Shown: positions 24,387-37,641 of the stretch, in pieces
Layout: the number at the start of each line of letters is the position of its first letter
How positions within the stretch are numbered: the first letter of the stretch is position 1
Source of the DNA: Cloeon dipterum
Taxonomy: Eukaryota > Arthropoda > Insecta > Ephemeroptera > Baetidae
Direction of reading: 5' to 3'
Assembly: GCF_949628265.1 (NCBI RefSeq)
Contig: NC_088788.1
Location: 15,128,001-15,192,000 of the forward strand
Length of the DNA: 64,000 bases
Translations under genes and position numbers: made by a program
The notes under the pieces: model-generated
Databases searched by the model: none
What the model saw: the letters and a program-made list of their open reading frames with translations, nothing else
Told to the model about the DNA's origin: nothing

Positions 24387-27300
24387 CTGCAACACCAACA
24401 CAAACATTTTTTTTGCAATTTCTACTAATCATTTAAAATGTTTTCGTCGGGTATCATTTATTTCGTTTTTTTTCTACAGTATGGACATGAAAGTTTAAAA
24501 AAATCCGTTTTGGTATACAACTTTAAACTCACAATTGAATCATAGAATTATTTTTAGTTCTGCTGTAGCTAAAAGAAATACAGAGATAGAAGATGTAAAG
24601 GCTTTCAGTTATCTGCAAATACAAGGCCTTGGCCCCTGAGCAAAAGATGCAATTTGAATGAGAACATCAAGGTTCTATATTATATTTATTTTCTGAGTCT
24701 AGTATTATTCTTTTTACTTTTCAGACAGTTTCCAATTTGGACAACAAATTGATTCCGGACAAATTTCAGATCCTACAGACTAATTGAAAAAACCCAATAT
24801 AACCAGGAAAAATTCAATTAGTACGAAGTAATACGCGTCCCCTTGAATAGAAAACAAACCATTTTGAGTCACAGAAAAAATGGCAGTTTTTATAAGAAAG
24901 ATTCGGGCTGCATTATTGTGCTCCTTTCCTGTCCTTTAGTATTTTCCCTGGTATTTATTTGTTTTTTTATACCATCTTCCTCGAACTGAAACTGTTGCTG
25001 AAATAGTTGACTAATGAATAAAAACGACCATTAAAGAAACCGCTCGAGGAATGTTCTATCTGTTGAAATAAAAACAGAGCGTAGTATTTCATCGTCGACA
25101 AAAGAGCGTCATTTTATTTTTTCAACCTTACAATTAGCTTAACAACCGAAGCCCTATTTAATGTTACAACATTTAAAAATTGTAATTTTAAAAGTCATAT
25201 GCTAACTAGCCGGAAAAACAAATTGACGTTCTTGGCGACGAAGGAAACACAATGTTCGTTTTTTTATTTCTACAGTAAAAAACCAGTCATAAAATAATAA
25301 ACAAATAAAAATTAGAGGCTTAAAACTTAAGCTTGCGGGTTTACTACCTCCCGAGAATATTGATTACAATGCGCTTGATGAACACGTCAAAATGCCGTGC
25401 TGAAAAATGTGAAGTGAATCGCACCAGCAGCTCATCTAACCCCCCAGAGAGTCTATTAAAGGATGGAAGTTATTAGGTTTATTATGGTAAACTGAATCAA
25501 GCATATTTCCCCGTTAAATTGAAGAAGCGGACTGATCAGGCGTCTGATTTAATCTGTCCAATTTTTGGTGTGAAGTCTGCAAACGCCTAAAAATACTCGC
25601 CCCTACACTCTCCCCCTTCGCTTCTGGGGTCACGACGGTCGTACCTCCAGCGAAAAAGATAGGATGTAACGCGTACAAACGTTCTGCTGAAAATCAGCAG
25701 AGAGGAAGGGGATAATATGATTTTTGACAACATCTGACTTAAAATTACATTACTATGACATTTGTCTAAGTCCCAAAGAGGTTTTACTCTTTTGAAGCTC
25801 CAAAAATTGCTATCCTGTAAAATAATAAATTTTTCTTTGGTGATCATTCACTGTCGAAAAACACTCAATTTCAATAAAATCATCACCATTAATAAAACAG
25901 TTTCCTTATCAATGCTAAAAAAGATAAAATCATACCTGAGAAAGTAGTCGGTGAGGGGGGCGTCGTTGGGGCGCTGTCCGTCGACGTAGATGAGCACCAG
26001 GACGAGCGTGATGGGCAGCCACATGAGGAGGACAAGCAGCACGTTGAGCAGCAGCAGGCGGACGACACGCAGGTGCTTGGAGAGGCGCTGCTCCTCGTGC
26101 TGCGTCATCGAGACGGAGCCGCGCGGCGCCGACAGCCGGCTGTTCACGGACAGCTTGCGCAGCGTCTTGTTGAGCCCCACGATGCCGCTGAAGCTGATCT
26201 GGCTGTCGCGACGCACCTTCTCCGCATGGTTGTCGCCCGTCCCCGCCGCCGTCTGCGACACTGAGCAGCTCGCTGGCACCAGCCACCGACTACGAGTCGT
26301 CAACAGCTTGTGGAAGATGCGCTGGTAGTGGTACACCTGTCCACAGAAATCATGGTTCTCTTTGATGTCGATTTTTTGGCACTCAAAATCATTACACTTC
26401 TGGATTTTTTGGGACCGAGCAGAATAGGAATTGAAAATCATTTTTATTTTTAAACCAAATTTGAATATTTTACATGGATTTTAAGCGGTCAACGTTTTTT
26501 CAGATCACGAGAACATTATATGAGAAAAATGAATAAGAAAGTAATATTTGGACCTCAATTTAAATCGTGATCATTGCCAAAACCTCCTAAATTTATCAAA
26601 TAATGGGAGCACACCTTTTTATTTTGTAAATTTTGGTGTTTTTTTCGATACCATTCGGTAGAGTTTGAAATAAGATGACAATTTGCCAAAGGAATAGTTA
26701 CCGCTATTTATGGATCTCTATAGATCCATTTCTCCAAAATTTCAAAAATGTTTTAAGTTTGAAACTGTCATATTTTATTGAAGATCTGCTCAGCGAGCAG
26801 CAACGCAAATAGTTAAGTTGCAAACCCCAAGTTAGTAAATTAATTTACCAATAAGAATTATTATTTAATCTTGATATTGTAGAAAGACTGTATATATACA
26901 CATTAAAAACAATGTGGTTTGAAAACTTGTTTAAATAATTTCTACGAATTTAATTAGTTCATGAACGCGACCAATGTCAACTTTGCTGCTCGAGAGAATT
27001 AATTTGTAGACGTTTCTTGTCAATTCGTGAACGAAATTCGCTTTCAACGCGTCTGATCTCGTTCCATGCTGTCGCCTTTGACGTCAAAGACAGACAAGAG
27101 GCTGGCTGACTGAGTAAAGTGCACCTTGCGAAACATAATACACACCGCCTCTCTCTCGCGCGAAAGAAAACATTGTGCAGTTTTGCTAAATTAGCTCAGT
27201 GCGCGCGTTAGAACGCTAATTAGCTCTGCGTCGACGAGTGTGTTCTGTTTGCTGGCAGAAACAATTTTGCAATTTCGCGTGTAAATTACTCTAGTCGGGC

Positions 27301-30300
27301 GTGGCCACTTTATCATTTTGAAATTGAGTTTCAGGCACAGCACGCTAGAAATTTAATTTAAAAGTTGTGAAAGCTTACATTTTGTACTGTACACGTTAGG
27401 TGTGAAATTTAACACTTTTAATTAATGGTTTATTAAACGCAAAATATGCGTGCAACAAAATTTAACACTTTAAAATGTCAAATTTTACATAATTTTAGAG
27501 ACACATTAATCTAAATGTTTTGTTTCAGTAAAAGTACATTACTTAATTTTTTATTGATGACCATTTGTTTATAAATTAGCAAAACTTTAAACTATAACAG
27601 TGTTTGGAGTCAAAACCTGACAGCAACGAGGACCAGTCCAATATTAGCAAAGAATGAAAAGGTCGAGGTGAAGTGAAAAATTCGTTTTTTTTTCGAGTGT
27701 TGAAGTGCAATTTTTCGAATATAAAACAACACCCACGCAGAAATTTTCAAACAATTTCACATATCATGTGACAACTATTTTGACATATTTTAAAAATTCT
27801 TAAATCCTGAATCCTGAACTCATTTCCAAATTGTAGTTAGAAAAAAGTTAACAGTAGTAACAATTGAGGACATTAAATTTGGTATTTGTTCAAATGGGTT
27901 CAGCAAGAGGAATCTAAAGCAAGCACCTTTTTATATTTCCCAAAACTGCCCTGTAAACCTGTATAAATATTTTATCGAAAACGACGCAATCTGCTATTCA
28001 AGACAAATTTCCCGTGTAAATTTCTAAAAGTTTGCTAGACCCCGATCATGCTAAATATTTCGTCTGACCCGTAACATTTCATCTGCTATTTTTAACATTT
28101 TTTTTGTATAAACACCCAATAATTAAAAGATTGTATCATTCAATCAGAGTCCATAATTTTTGTAATTAAAACAAGGAAGATTAAGAAATAATACTTACGA
28201 GCAGCAGCATGGGGAGAACGCAGGCGAAGAGGATGGCGGGGACGGTGAAAGCGAGCGAGACGGTGAGCACGGCCGTGCGCGGGAAGACGAGCGTGCAGAT
28301 GAGCACGTCGTGGTGGTCAATCGGATGCTCGACCTGCTGCACGTGGAACCACAAGGTGACCGGCATGAAGAGTAGCGCGGCCATGGCCCACGTGGCCACC
28401 ATCAGCAGGCCAGCACGCTGCGGCGTGAGGCGGGAGCGGTACGGCGGCACCACGATACACCGGTGCCGGTCCATGCTGATCAGCGTCAGCGTCCACAGCA
28501 GCACGCTCCCGCACACAAACTGAAACGGAATAATATTCAAAGGTTAGTTAAAATGCACCTTGGAATTCAAATCGCCAACATTTTTAACGAAAAGCGACAT
28601 AGGTTAATTCTAGGATTGGGAATTTTAGACGCTTTTTAACAAAAAGACGACTTTTTTTCGGTGGTTTTGGACCGCATTTTGATTTTTTTTTTTACAAAAA
28701 TGCAGAGCAATTCGGGAATATTTTTTTCAAAAATTTTACCATTTTAGAAAACACAAATATAATGGCAAAACACGGCTTTTAGCCATCTTGTCCTGATTAC
28801 AAGATTAACAAAATTGGAAATGACACTTAAAATTTTTTGAATTTTGAAACTAAAATAAATGAGGAATTTATAGTTCTGTAATTTATTTAAAGAACCAAGC
28901 TTTATTTATCAAGCCGTTGCCCGTTTCAGTGAAGTGCAGTGCACCCCGTTTCAGATTTTGCACCTCATTTCAGAATTCTGAAATGGGGTGCAGAGCCACG
29001 CCGCGAGCCTCGCCGTTAGCCAGCAGCCGCCTATATTAGGCGAGCCACCGCAGCCGCGAGATTTAGGCGGCTAAGCCAGTTTAGCCAGCAGCCGACAAAA
29101 ATTGGGCGGCTCAGACCTCTTAGCCGTTGTCTCCCATCTCGCATTGCTGCGTGCACGCTTTGCAAATATCAGTTTGTCTGCTGTGTTTATGTGTGTGTAT
29201 ATAAATTGGTGATTGGAAATTTTGCGTGCTTTACGCTTGATTTTATGTGAATGTATATTCTATAGAGGTAAAAATTTCAGTGAAATGGGCTGTTCATTCC
29301 ATTTCCTACTAAAAAGCATTTGTGATTTTTGCCCGTAAGCATAATGAGTGACAAACTTTTATCTGAAATTTTATAAATGAGAAGGAAAGGTCGGAAAAGC
29401 CCAGCGGCGATTGAACTTAACATAGTTACCTTTTCCTGGCAGCTTTAGTCGATTTTTTGACCAAAACAGTTTGTTGGATGATATTATAAAATAGCCATCA
29501 TTTTGAAACAGTTATTTGTTATGCAACATTATCAAAAAAATTTGAGTGTTAAAAGGGAATAGAAATCTTCACTAAAGATCGATCACAATGAGATAAAATA
29601 TGATTTGTGCATCGAAATGGATATCTGGTGTTAAAACAATGAAATGCTGGTGGATAAAATCAAAATTAAAAAAGCAAAAAATTATGTTTTTCGATTATGA
29701 TAAAAGTATACATTTTTAGATCTCACACAAGTCGATTTAGTTTATTCCAGCCAAAAAAATGCACATGTCTGTTGATTTGAGGAGGATATTAAATGACATA
29801 TTTTTTATTCACAATTCAAAAAGTTATTTTTTTGCCGGATAAGAGGAATGTTTTTATTTTATTAATGTAGCACCGCAAAAAAAGAGAAGAAAAAAAATTT
29901 GCAAATCAATTTTTATCCATTTAAATTAATCAAACTAGAATTTAACAATACAAAATTCATGTAAAAACTTTTCCAGTCAAAAATGCTTTATAAATTTCAC
30001 ACGCAATCTGAACCTTAATCTTGTTTCAGCACAAAAAATTTAATTCGGGCAGTGGCGACCACAGAACGGATTGAGCGGGTGCAAAGGCCGAAAGGCTGGG
30101 CATTGGACGGATTAGAGGTGGAAACGTGAAATTGGGCGGGTGGAATGCTGCAGAGTCGACGGGGTGAAAGGCGTAATCGAGTTTCACGGGCTGCAAAGAG
30201 CGCAGCGCAACAGCAAAGCAGGCGCGCTAATGCAATCACCGCGGCGGAAAAGCGGCCTGCAGAGGAGCATGCACGGCCCTTGCTTCTCTCTGGAGAGGGC

Positions 30301-33300
30301 TGTGATTGCACTCTGAATATTATTGGAAAATTGCATCTGGGTCGAAAGGGCACAGCTCTTCTCGCACCCCATTTCCACTCCCACGCACATTCATTGATAA
30401 AATTTGCAGTAGCTACTGAGCAAGAAATTTATTCAGGGGCAACACCCTGAGCGCCACGCACGTGGGTGTCTATTTTTTTCCGGTTTGACCGAGCCACAAG
30501 CAGGTTAGTTTCGCGATTAATTAATTAAACTGCAACAAATAACTGGTTTTCCGAAGATAACAGAAATTCTATGACGAACGAAAAAGTGCAAGACAAGTCA
30601 AAAGCTCGGGGGATCGCATTTCTTTTCTAAGATGTCTAAATTTATTTGCATTCCATTTCTGGACATGAAAATGGATTATTTTAGCAATTGAAAAATCAAA
30701 AGATATACAAATTGGAAAAAACTTAATCAATCTATAAAATTTCCTTGATTTCCAACTGTTAGTGGGTTTCCCTAATTTTATGCGACTCAATAATTGCCGC
30801 AAATATATTGCGGTTATTTCCGGAAAATCGCTTGTTTAGTCAATTGTCCGTCCTTTTATCAAAATCTGCGACGCAGACGGAATGCAACGAGGAAAACACA
30901 GTCGGACTTGATTATGAATGAAAAAGTGCGGCGCGCACTCTCTTTTAAATAATCGAATCGTCGCCCGCCATGGCGCGCAACAAAGTGGCATGTGCTGTTC
31001 GACTACGAGCGCGAGTTGCGAGCGGAAGAGTTGCTTGCGTAATTAGGGAGACAGAGTGCCGGCTGGGAAAAAAGAGGCTTTTCTGCGCCTCCACCGATCG
31101 ATCTTTAATACCTCTCCACTTCAGCCCCCGTGTTGTGCATTGATGTTTAATGCGCCGCGTCCCACCTGTTTGTTTGCCAGCCGGATTTCCACGCTACTCA
31201 ACAGCTTTCCGTTTCCCTCTTGCCGGCGATTTGGAATTGGAAATTTCAGACCGGAACGCAACAGTTTGGCTCGGGTGTAATCCACACCGTTGGCACTCGA
31301 TGTTCGCAGTTTTGTCCGTCAGGATTTTTCCACTGTGACGTGGATCGTCAAGGGAATGAGCAGGCCTTACCATGGCTGGAAAACAGAACAAAAACCTGTT
31401 TTTTCCAAGCGACCAAAAATTGTTCCTGGAAATTTCCCGCGAAACATGAATATTGTGTGTGATTTTAAGAAAGAAGACCCTCAGTTTTTTAAACAGGTAG
31501 AGATACTAGTTTCATTTAATATTTAGTCAAACTTAGAGGTTAAAATATGAAATAGAAAAGTTAATAATGTGGCTGTAAAGTTGTAAGGAAAGTTAACAAT
31601 GCGGAGAATGTTTTATTAAAAATTAATTATTCAACCATCTTGTCTTTCTATCTAAGAGGCACATCATCAAGTAAGCCAGGTCAGCAATTTTGTAGCGTCT
31701 TTTAGGTATGTGTGTAGAAACTAATTAATAACATAACTACTTATTTTTCAACGTCAGAGATAGGATTTTCTATTTTTATTGATTTTATTTTTATAGTTAC
31801 ATAACACATAACTGCTATGAAAAAGTACGGCCTTTTAGGAGAAACACTGGTCATAGGTATTCTGTCCATTTTCCGCCCTCTTGCGCGAAACTCTGATGGA
31901 TGCAAATACTTTAAAACACGCCGAGTGCCACGGTAAATTAGAGTCGTGGTGGCAGAGCTCCGACTGACCATTTGTAATTCAGGCAGAGCTTGCAAATTTA
32001 GACGTGCTTTCCGGAATAGTAAATAATGTTCAAAGCTATTATGCGAAATAGAGTTTGTCAGGTTTCAAAGGTCTCGTCTGTTTTTAATGAGTTGCATGAT
32101 GCTTTTTTAGTTAATGTTTACTAAAGGAAAAAGCAAATTTCGTAGGCGCAAACTTTGTGAGGAGAGCACGGCAGCAGCCGCCGGTCAAATATCTAAAACT
32201 TCGTCCCAATATTATGTATGCGCATTCCGTATGATCCAATATCGCCCTCTCGGAGAAAGTAAACACTCGCGATTCGCTGCTGGAATTTCCCTAACTTTTG
32301 TTTTGTTTGCTTTTGTACGTTCCAGGGCAAATTAACGCTTTCCTATATTCCTCCGTCGAACTACTTTCGTGTCGTAAAACATTTCTTATTCATCCATCAG
32401 CAGACGATCTCGGGTAAATTTGCATTTTGATCGCGTCGCCACGTCCTTTCCGCCGCCGCACAGCAAAATGGAGCATGTGGTCACTCGCAAATTGGCTGGG
32501 CTCGCCGTAGCAAAAAAGATTGAGCTCGAGTACACCTCAATTTCCCGGCTCCTCTCCAAACGCTTTTGATACACATCAAAAAGCAAACTGTAAGGGCAAA
32601 AAGCCACCATTTCGTTTTTATTGAAGAGAAATCTATTAGGTAGAAACCAAATCGACGTTTTTTTTAGCTCTGAGAGCAGGCAACATATATATTTTATTAT
32701 TTCTTGATAAACTACTACGCCACATTTGTGGATGGATACAATGAGATTTTAATTTCAAAACGCTGCTGTTTCAGTTCCTCCGGCATCAATTAAATACGTT
32801 TCAACGATCTGCCTAACCGGCCGTTGAAAACGATTGCTGCTCTCATAGTTGTGTCCACTCATCAAAAAGAGATCAAATGAAAGTCATCATTCACTCCCGC
32901 AGCCATTTTTTGGTTTATTAATGTCGGCTTGGTTTCACCCGTTTCACTTTAATCAGTGTACATTTTCATGAGCAAATACAACATGTGAGAGCATGAAATA
33001 AAAAATACGCTGAATTTTGGTTCAAATTTCGGACCGATGTTAAAAATCTGTGTTAAAATTTGTATGACGCATACCTATAGCCTATAGGCTGCTGAAATTG
33101 CGTTGAAATCGTTTTTTTTAAAGAGATGCGTTTGAGGTCAAATTTGCATTGGAAATAAAAAGCAAATAGTTCTTGCGTGTCATATAACGAAGAGAAATTG
33201 ACTTGTCGAGCGACGGGCGGTTGAATCAGATTAAAAAAGTTGTTGAAGAGCAAAAGTTTTCTTGCACGGAGCGAGAGAGCGAGTGTCAACAACAATGTTG

Positions 33301-36300
33301 GTGCTTATTTGCCTTTTCTCAGAGGGCGGCGCGGGGGGCGGAGGGCGCGTTGCAGCAGCTAATCTGCATCTCGCTCGCGCCTCTCGACCTTGCTGTCGTT
33401 GCTGAATAATGCACATGTGAAAACGTGCCTTGATTATCAATGTCTTTTTTATGCATTCACGGGACGAGCGAATAAAACAAAAGTGATCATTAGAGGGAGG
33501 GTCGTGAAAGTGAGTTGCACCGCGCATTGCTGACTAATCAATATCGTTTGCTATTCGGAAAAACTGCTCAAGTCACGATTGTCTTAGCACTTCCGTAATT
33601 GCACAATCATTACTTTTCTCGGCATTTATACAATTTTGCTGAGACAAATGTAAAATATGAGCAGTAAAATTGTAAGATGTAACTCTTGAACTAAAAAAAT
33701 AATACGAAATCTGGGTCGCGAATATTTTTGCTATGAAAATCTAGAATTACAACACGTATTTTATTGGAACAAATTACAAAAAATAAATAACATATATTTT
33801 ATTGTTAAAATTTTCTGCTGTTTTGTAGCGTTTGAAAGTGCGTTAAACTCCTGTTTTTCACAACCCCCAGCTTGAGCTCGAGACATGGAATGTTTTATGT
33901 GTTTTATGTATATTAGTAGCGGCGGGATAATTAAATGCCGCGGCTTGAGCTTTCATTTAATGTGTATTTTTGTTGTCGGGAAGAGTGGACTGCGACGCGA
34001 AACGCGTTCTATTTCTGTCGTTCTTGACCTCTTCCCGCGTGAGTCTCGGCTCCGGCTTAATAAATCGACGGCACACTCATTTTAATCCGCAAAGCCTCTT
34101 CCAGACTCTGATCATTTTAAAGTAAACAAGATTCCTAGCCAGTGCAAGAGTTCAACGTCTCGAAATTAAGTTAACCCCAAAAAAACATAATTTATTGCAA
34201 AATATTTAGAAAAAATCTACTTTCTCTCGTTTGCATAGGATTGACATTGCAAAACTCTGGATAATCCTTGTTGCCTACACAAAAACTAATCCCTAAAAAT
34301 TCAATAAAATGCCAAATTTAACCTTGATTGCGCTGTAATTCTTATATTGATTTATTTAGAATCTGAAAAGATTGCTGGTGAAACGAACAAAAACTGCATT
34401 GTAGCGAGCATTTGTGGTACAAATTGTTAGGTATTCTCCACGTACACCGCACTTGCACCTTTTAACTCAAAACCGAATAGCCCAGTTCTCTTGAGCTAAT
34501 GATTGGGGCTAGAGGGTAGCGCGCGTCTGCCTGTATTAGGTTTTATTTGGTCTGGCAAACCTTCATTATCCAATTGAGGCTAACAAAGTTTCGCTTGCCT
34601 CCACGGCTTTGCCGACATTATTTATTCGCTGCCGGCGTGCTGAGAGAGCATCTTGCTGCTGTGCTGCGAATTACTCAATTACAATCCCTCCCCCTCGGTA
34701 GACAGGCAGGCAGGCAGGACGGCCGGCAAACAAACATTTCGCTAATAGCGCGCCGCCTCGCAATTGAGGCCAGCCAAGGCCGCTCTCGCTTTTGTCTTTG
34801 TCATCTGCGAACGTGCGGCCAGCAAATTGATTTCCAGAAAAACTTTTGCAATTACCACAGCGACCGAATACACGATTGATTAGGGGGTAGCATCCCTCCC
34901 GAGGCATTTCTCGCGCTCATCAAACTCTTGTCTGGCTGTAGAACAACTTTGCCGTCTCGAAAAATTGAGCCAATTTTTCAAAAGTCACAGCAGGCGGAGG
35001 AGTTTGAAGCTAAATCCAGTCATCTACAGACACCATTGGAGCTAAATCCCAGCCAAGAATTAAATTACGGGCCAGCAAAAAATCTCTGTGGTTTCCTGTG
35101 CAGATAAAATCTCTTTTGAAGTGCGAAAATTGGGGTTGGCTGACGCTGACGACTACTTCAGGCCGCAAGCCGCGATGTTGTTGCTGCTTTGGTTTTTTTG
35201 CTGACGTCACGATGCAAGTAATTTGTTTTGTCAGCAACATTTGGACTAAATTTTAAATGAAGGTGATATATTAGCTTTTATCAAATAGTTTTGAGAAGTT
35301 GTCGTTGTTGTTTATATTTTTTAATTTGATGACATAAAACTGTTGAATTTTTAGTGCCACATGAGCATTCAAATATTATCTCAATATGCTCCTTTGCCAT
35401 TATCATTAGTTAAAAATCAATATTCTTCTAAAAAGTGTTACATTTTAATTTCAATTTTCAACAAATGTCCAGTTTAAATTTCATCCTACAATCATTCAAG
35501 TTGAATATGTCCATGATATAGGAACCACAAGTTTCAGTGCACCCTCTTTTTTGCCAAAACCTAAAAAATTCGACACTTTAATACACACAAAAATAGGTTT
35601 TAGGAATGCAGTCTATTTTTAAACCAGCGGAATCAAAATCCCAACGAGAACTAATTCAAAAAGCAGTTATTTTCCTCCGAAAAAGACAATTTCACGCAAG
35701 AAAGCAATATTAACTGGCACGTTTTTTAATAACAATCTTTTTTCTCTCGCGCTAGTGTGAAGCTATTTCCGAGTTTCGCGCGTGAGCGAGTCCAGAGACG
35801 ATCGCTAGCTCGGAATGCTGTCTAATTTCGCGGACAAAACAGCTGCTCATCCCCAGACCTCGAGATGGAAATGCAAGGTGACATGTTTGTCTCCTGGCTT
35901 TTTTCTCTCGCGTTCGAAAAAAAATTGATTAAGGGCCGCGGCGCACTTGGAATTTTGCCACTTTGGCCCATAATAGAAAGCATAAACATCTCGGTGTTTA
36001 CGCCTCCAAAATACGTGTAAATATGAACCGACCACAGCGAATTATACTGCCTTACGCACGCTCGTAATTCTTTTCCAATGCTGCTCGTTGTAAACGTTGG
36101 AGAAATTGAAACTGGGAAGATGGAAGAAACAAACAGATTGGAAAAAAACACCGAGTTCTGGGAACAAATATCCATTATTTGTCGATTGTTACTTCGAGCA
36201 TTAATTTCAAGTGCATGAAACGATGGGTTCGATGGAGGATAAGAAAGTAAAAATACTGCGCATTTAATAAGACCAACTTAAAAAATCGTTATTATAGGTG

Positions 36301-37281
36301 AAAGAGGCAATATACGGGATGTACAAACAGAGCAAAGCAAAGAGAGCCAGCCAGTAGAGCCTATAATAAAAAATAAATAACGTCGTTAGTGACGTTATAT
36401 TTTTGTACTTGCCTCGTTCTAGATCCCTACATGCGCGCAAAGCTTTAACCTAATTCAAAGTAGGACTGCATCAATTTGATTACAGTTTAATTGTTCCAGG
36501 CAACAATTTCGTCATTGATGACGCATCGAGGTTCTGGTGAATGTCTTTGTCTCTCTTAAACTAATAAGCAAAACGAAGGGTCCGATTTTTGTGAAAGTTT
36601 CCTTTATGGCGCTTTGTTTAAGCCAAAAATAAACGGACAAAGGAATGGAAGATTTGCGGATGAAGTCTATCTATTGTTTGCGCTTTGCGGAGCATCCTAA
36701 GATTTGTAATACATTTGTGAATTCGGTTTTTTAATCAATTAGCAAATTGAACAAGCAGAAATAAAAAATACTCTCAATGTTCATATTTTGATCCATTATA
36801 CAAATGTAAATAAATTCGGTAAAATACGAATAAATTCGGAAAAATCTAAAAAAAACTACAGCTACTGCAGTAGTTTTGCGGGGCTTTATGCAGAATAATT
36901 TTATATATTAGAGTATTGTGGTTGCAAACTGACCTGAGTGTAGGGCAGAGTCTTGCAGAGGACGTCACCGAAGATCCATTGCTGCGTGATCCTGGTGGCG
37001 GCGACGAGGGGCGCGCTAAGGGCGAACACCAGGTCTGCCAGCGCCAGGTTGAGCAGAAAGGCGTTGGTGACGGTGCGCATCTCGCGGTAGCGGAGGATGG
37101 CGGCCGCGATGGCCGCGTTGGCCAGCGCCGAGGTCACCACGACGGCCAGCAGCGCGGCTGCCTCCAGCACGGCCGCCGGCCGCCGGGCCTCGCCGCCGAA
37201 CTCGCTGTAGAAGGAGAAGAAGACGCGTGGCCCCCAGCCCGAAACTGTGTCATTGCCGAACAGATACGATGCGTTCGGCAT
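24068..37281 (-). CDS. Class A GPCR, FFAR4/GPR120-like
   Basis: Four exons: 37281-36934, 28519-28199, 26336-25936, 24386-24068 (stop TAA). Introns are 8414, 1862 and 1549 bp; all junctions are GT-AG and in phase; 462 aa. A short extracellular N-terminus with two NxS/T sites (NAS, NDT) leads into TM1-TM2 (NAFLLNLALADLVFALSAP), a conserved Cys before TM3 and DRH at 133-135 in place of DRY. TM4-TM5 follow with an ECL2 cysteine in LICTLVFP. The third loop is long and basic; TM6 carries MWLPITLVLVLIY and TM7 ends NPLLYG (375-380). The tail has CLC and ten glycines. The ICTLxxP loop, the TM6 MWxPI and the TM7 layout resemble vertebrate FFAR4, a long-chain fatty-acid sensor at the plasma membrane. 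The receptor class is secure; ligand and orthology are inference. Confidence 0.85.
25936..26336 (-). CDS. GPCR exon 3, ICL3 and TM6
   Basis: Acceptor CTGTGGACAG, donor CTCAG|GTATGA, 401 nt, phase 0 to 2. Encodes VYHYQRIFHKLL, a long basic and serine-rich third intracellular loop, and TM6 with MWLPITLVLVLIYVDG. Confidence 0.87.
28199..28519 (-). CDS. GPCR exon 2, TM3-TM5
   Basis: Acceptor CCGTTTCAG, donor CTC|GTAAGT, 321 nt, phase 0 at both ends. Encodes VCGSVLLWTLTLISMDRHRC (TM3 and the DRH triplet), TM4 with WAMAALLFMP, the ECL2 cysteine and TM5. Confidence 0.88.
28912..29129. repeat. Compact palindrome plus 65-bp tandem repeat in GPCR intron
   Basis: A 34-bp palindrome with one mismatched pair, centred on GAATTC, spans 28959-28992. 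The motif GCACCYCRTTTCAG appears at 28941-28954 and 28960-28973, and inverted at 28978-28991. Just downstream, TTAGCCAGCAGCCG recurs 65 bp apart (29016 and 29081), with the second unit truncated. AGCCGTTG occurs at both edges (28912-28919 and 29122-29129) and could be an 8-bp target duplication, but similar strings also occur inside. No coding capacity. A short non-autonomous DNA element is the best guess. Confidence 0.55.
29130..36933. other. Large GPCR intron, no nested gene recognised
   Basis: This is the bulk of the 8.4-kb first coding intron. Several GC-richer patches (about 30.0-30.4, 31.1-31.4, 33.3, 34.6-34.9 kb) give ORFs of 60-117 codons on both strands, none with a known domain or consistent splice partners. 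A small perfect hairpin (ATAACGTC / GACGTTAT) sits near 36377-36398. The patches could be enhancers; sequence alone does not show it. Confidence 0.4.
33669..33756 (+). repeat. Dispersed repeat family B, copy 1
   Basis: Shares ATTGTAAGA, AATAATAC, ATCTGGGTC, GAATATTTTTG and TATGAAAATCTAGA, in order, with 37504-37582. This copy has a short insertion after ATTGTAAGA. Non-coding; family unknown. Confidence 0.6.
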
Positions 37282-37298
37282 CACTTTCTCACGCACAC
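36934..37298 (-). CDS. GPCR exon 1 (coding), TM1-TM3 start
   Basis: The exon opens at an acceptor (TTCGGCAG, AG at 37300-37299), so a leader exon lies upstream. The ATG is at 37281 with 17 nt of leader before it in this exon. The exon is strongly GC-rich with alanine runs in TM1. It ends at a CAG|GTCAGT donor in phase 0, immediately before TM3 continues. Confidence 0.85.
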
Positions 37299-37312
37299 CT
37301 GCCGAACAAAAG

Positions 37313-37357
37313 GGTCCAGAAAGGATAAATCAATGCCGGTTTCTGGGAGAACACGTT
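37313..37357 (+). repeat. 45-bp direct repeat, copy 1
   Basis: Begins GGTCCAGAAAGGATAAAT and ends GAACACGTT. A second 45-bp copy with about four mismatches lies at 37597-37641. This copy is directly upstream (in gene sense) of the GPCR exon 1 acceptor. Confidence 0.75.
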
Positions 37358-37503
37358 ATTACTATTATTAGAGATTTTAACTCTCACTTATATACAAATA
37401 CATCAACAACACAAGCCAGAAGCAATAAAAAAAGTGAAAAAAGGCAAACAACTTGATGAAACCTTGTTCTTGGGAGCAATGTCGAAATAGGCCCGCAATA
37501 GAC

Positions 37504-37582
37504 ATTGTAAGAACTAAACAAAATAATACATAAAATATCTGGGTCTAGAATATTTTTGTTATGAAAATCTAGAGTAACAAAA
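37504..37582 (+). repeat. Dispersed repeat family B, copy 2
   Basis: Second copy of the sequence at 33669-33756, same orientation, about 3.8 kb away. It lies between the two 45-bp repeats at 37313 and 37597, so the three repeats may belong to one larger element or local duplication. Confidence 0.6.
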
Positions 37583-37596
37583 CAAATTTCATTTTT

Positions 37597-37641
37597 GGTC
37601 CAGAAAGGATAAATTAATGCCTGTTTCTGGGTGAACACGTT
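37597..37641 (+). repeat. 45-bp direct repeat, copy 2
   Basis: Matches 37313-37357 at about 41 of 45 positions, in the same orientation, with the starts 284 bp apart. It immediately follows repeat family B copy 2. Confidence 0.75.
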
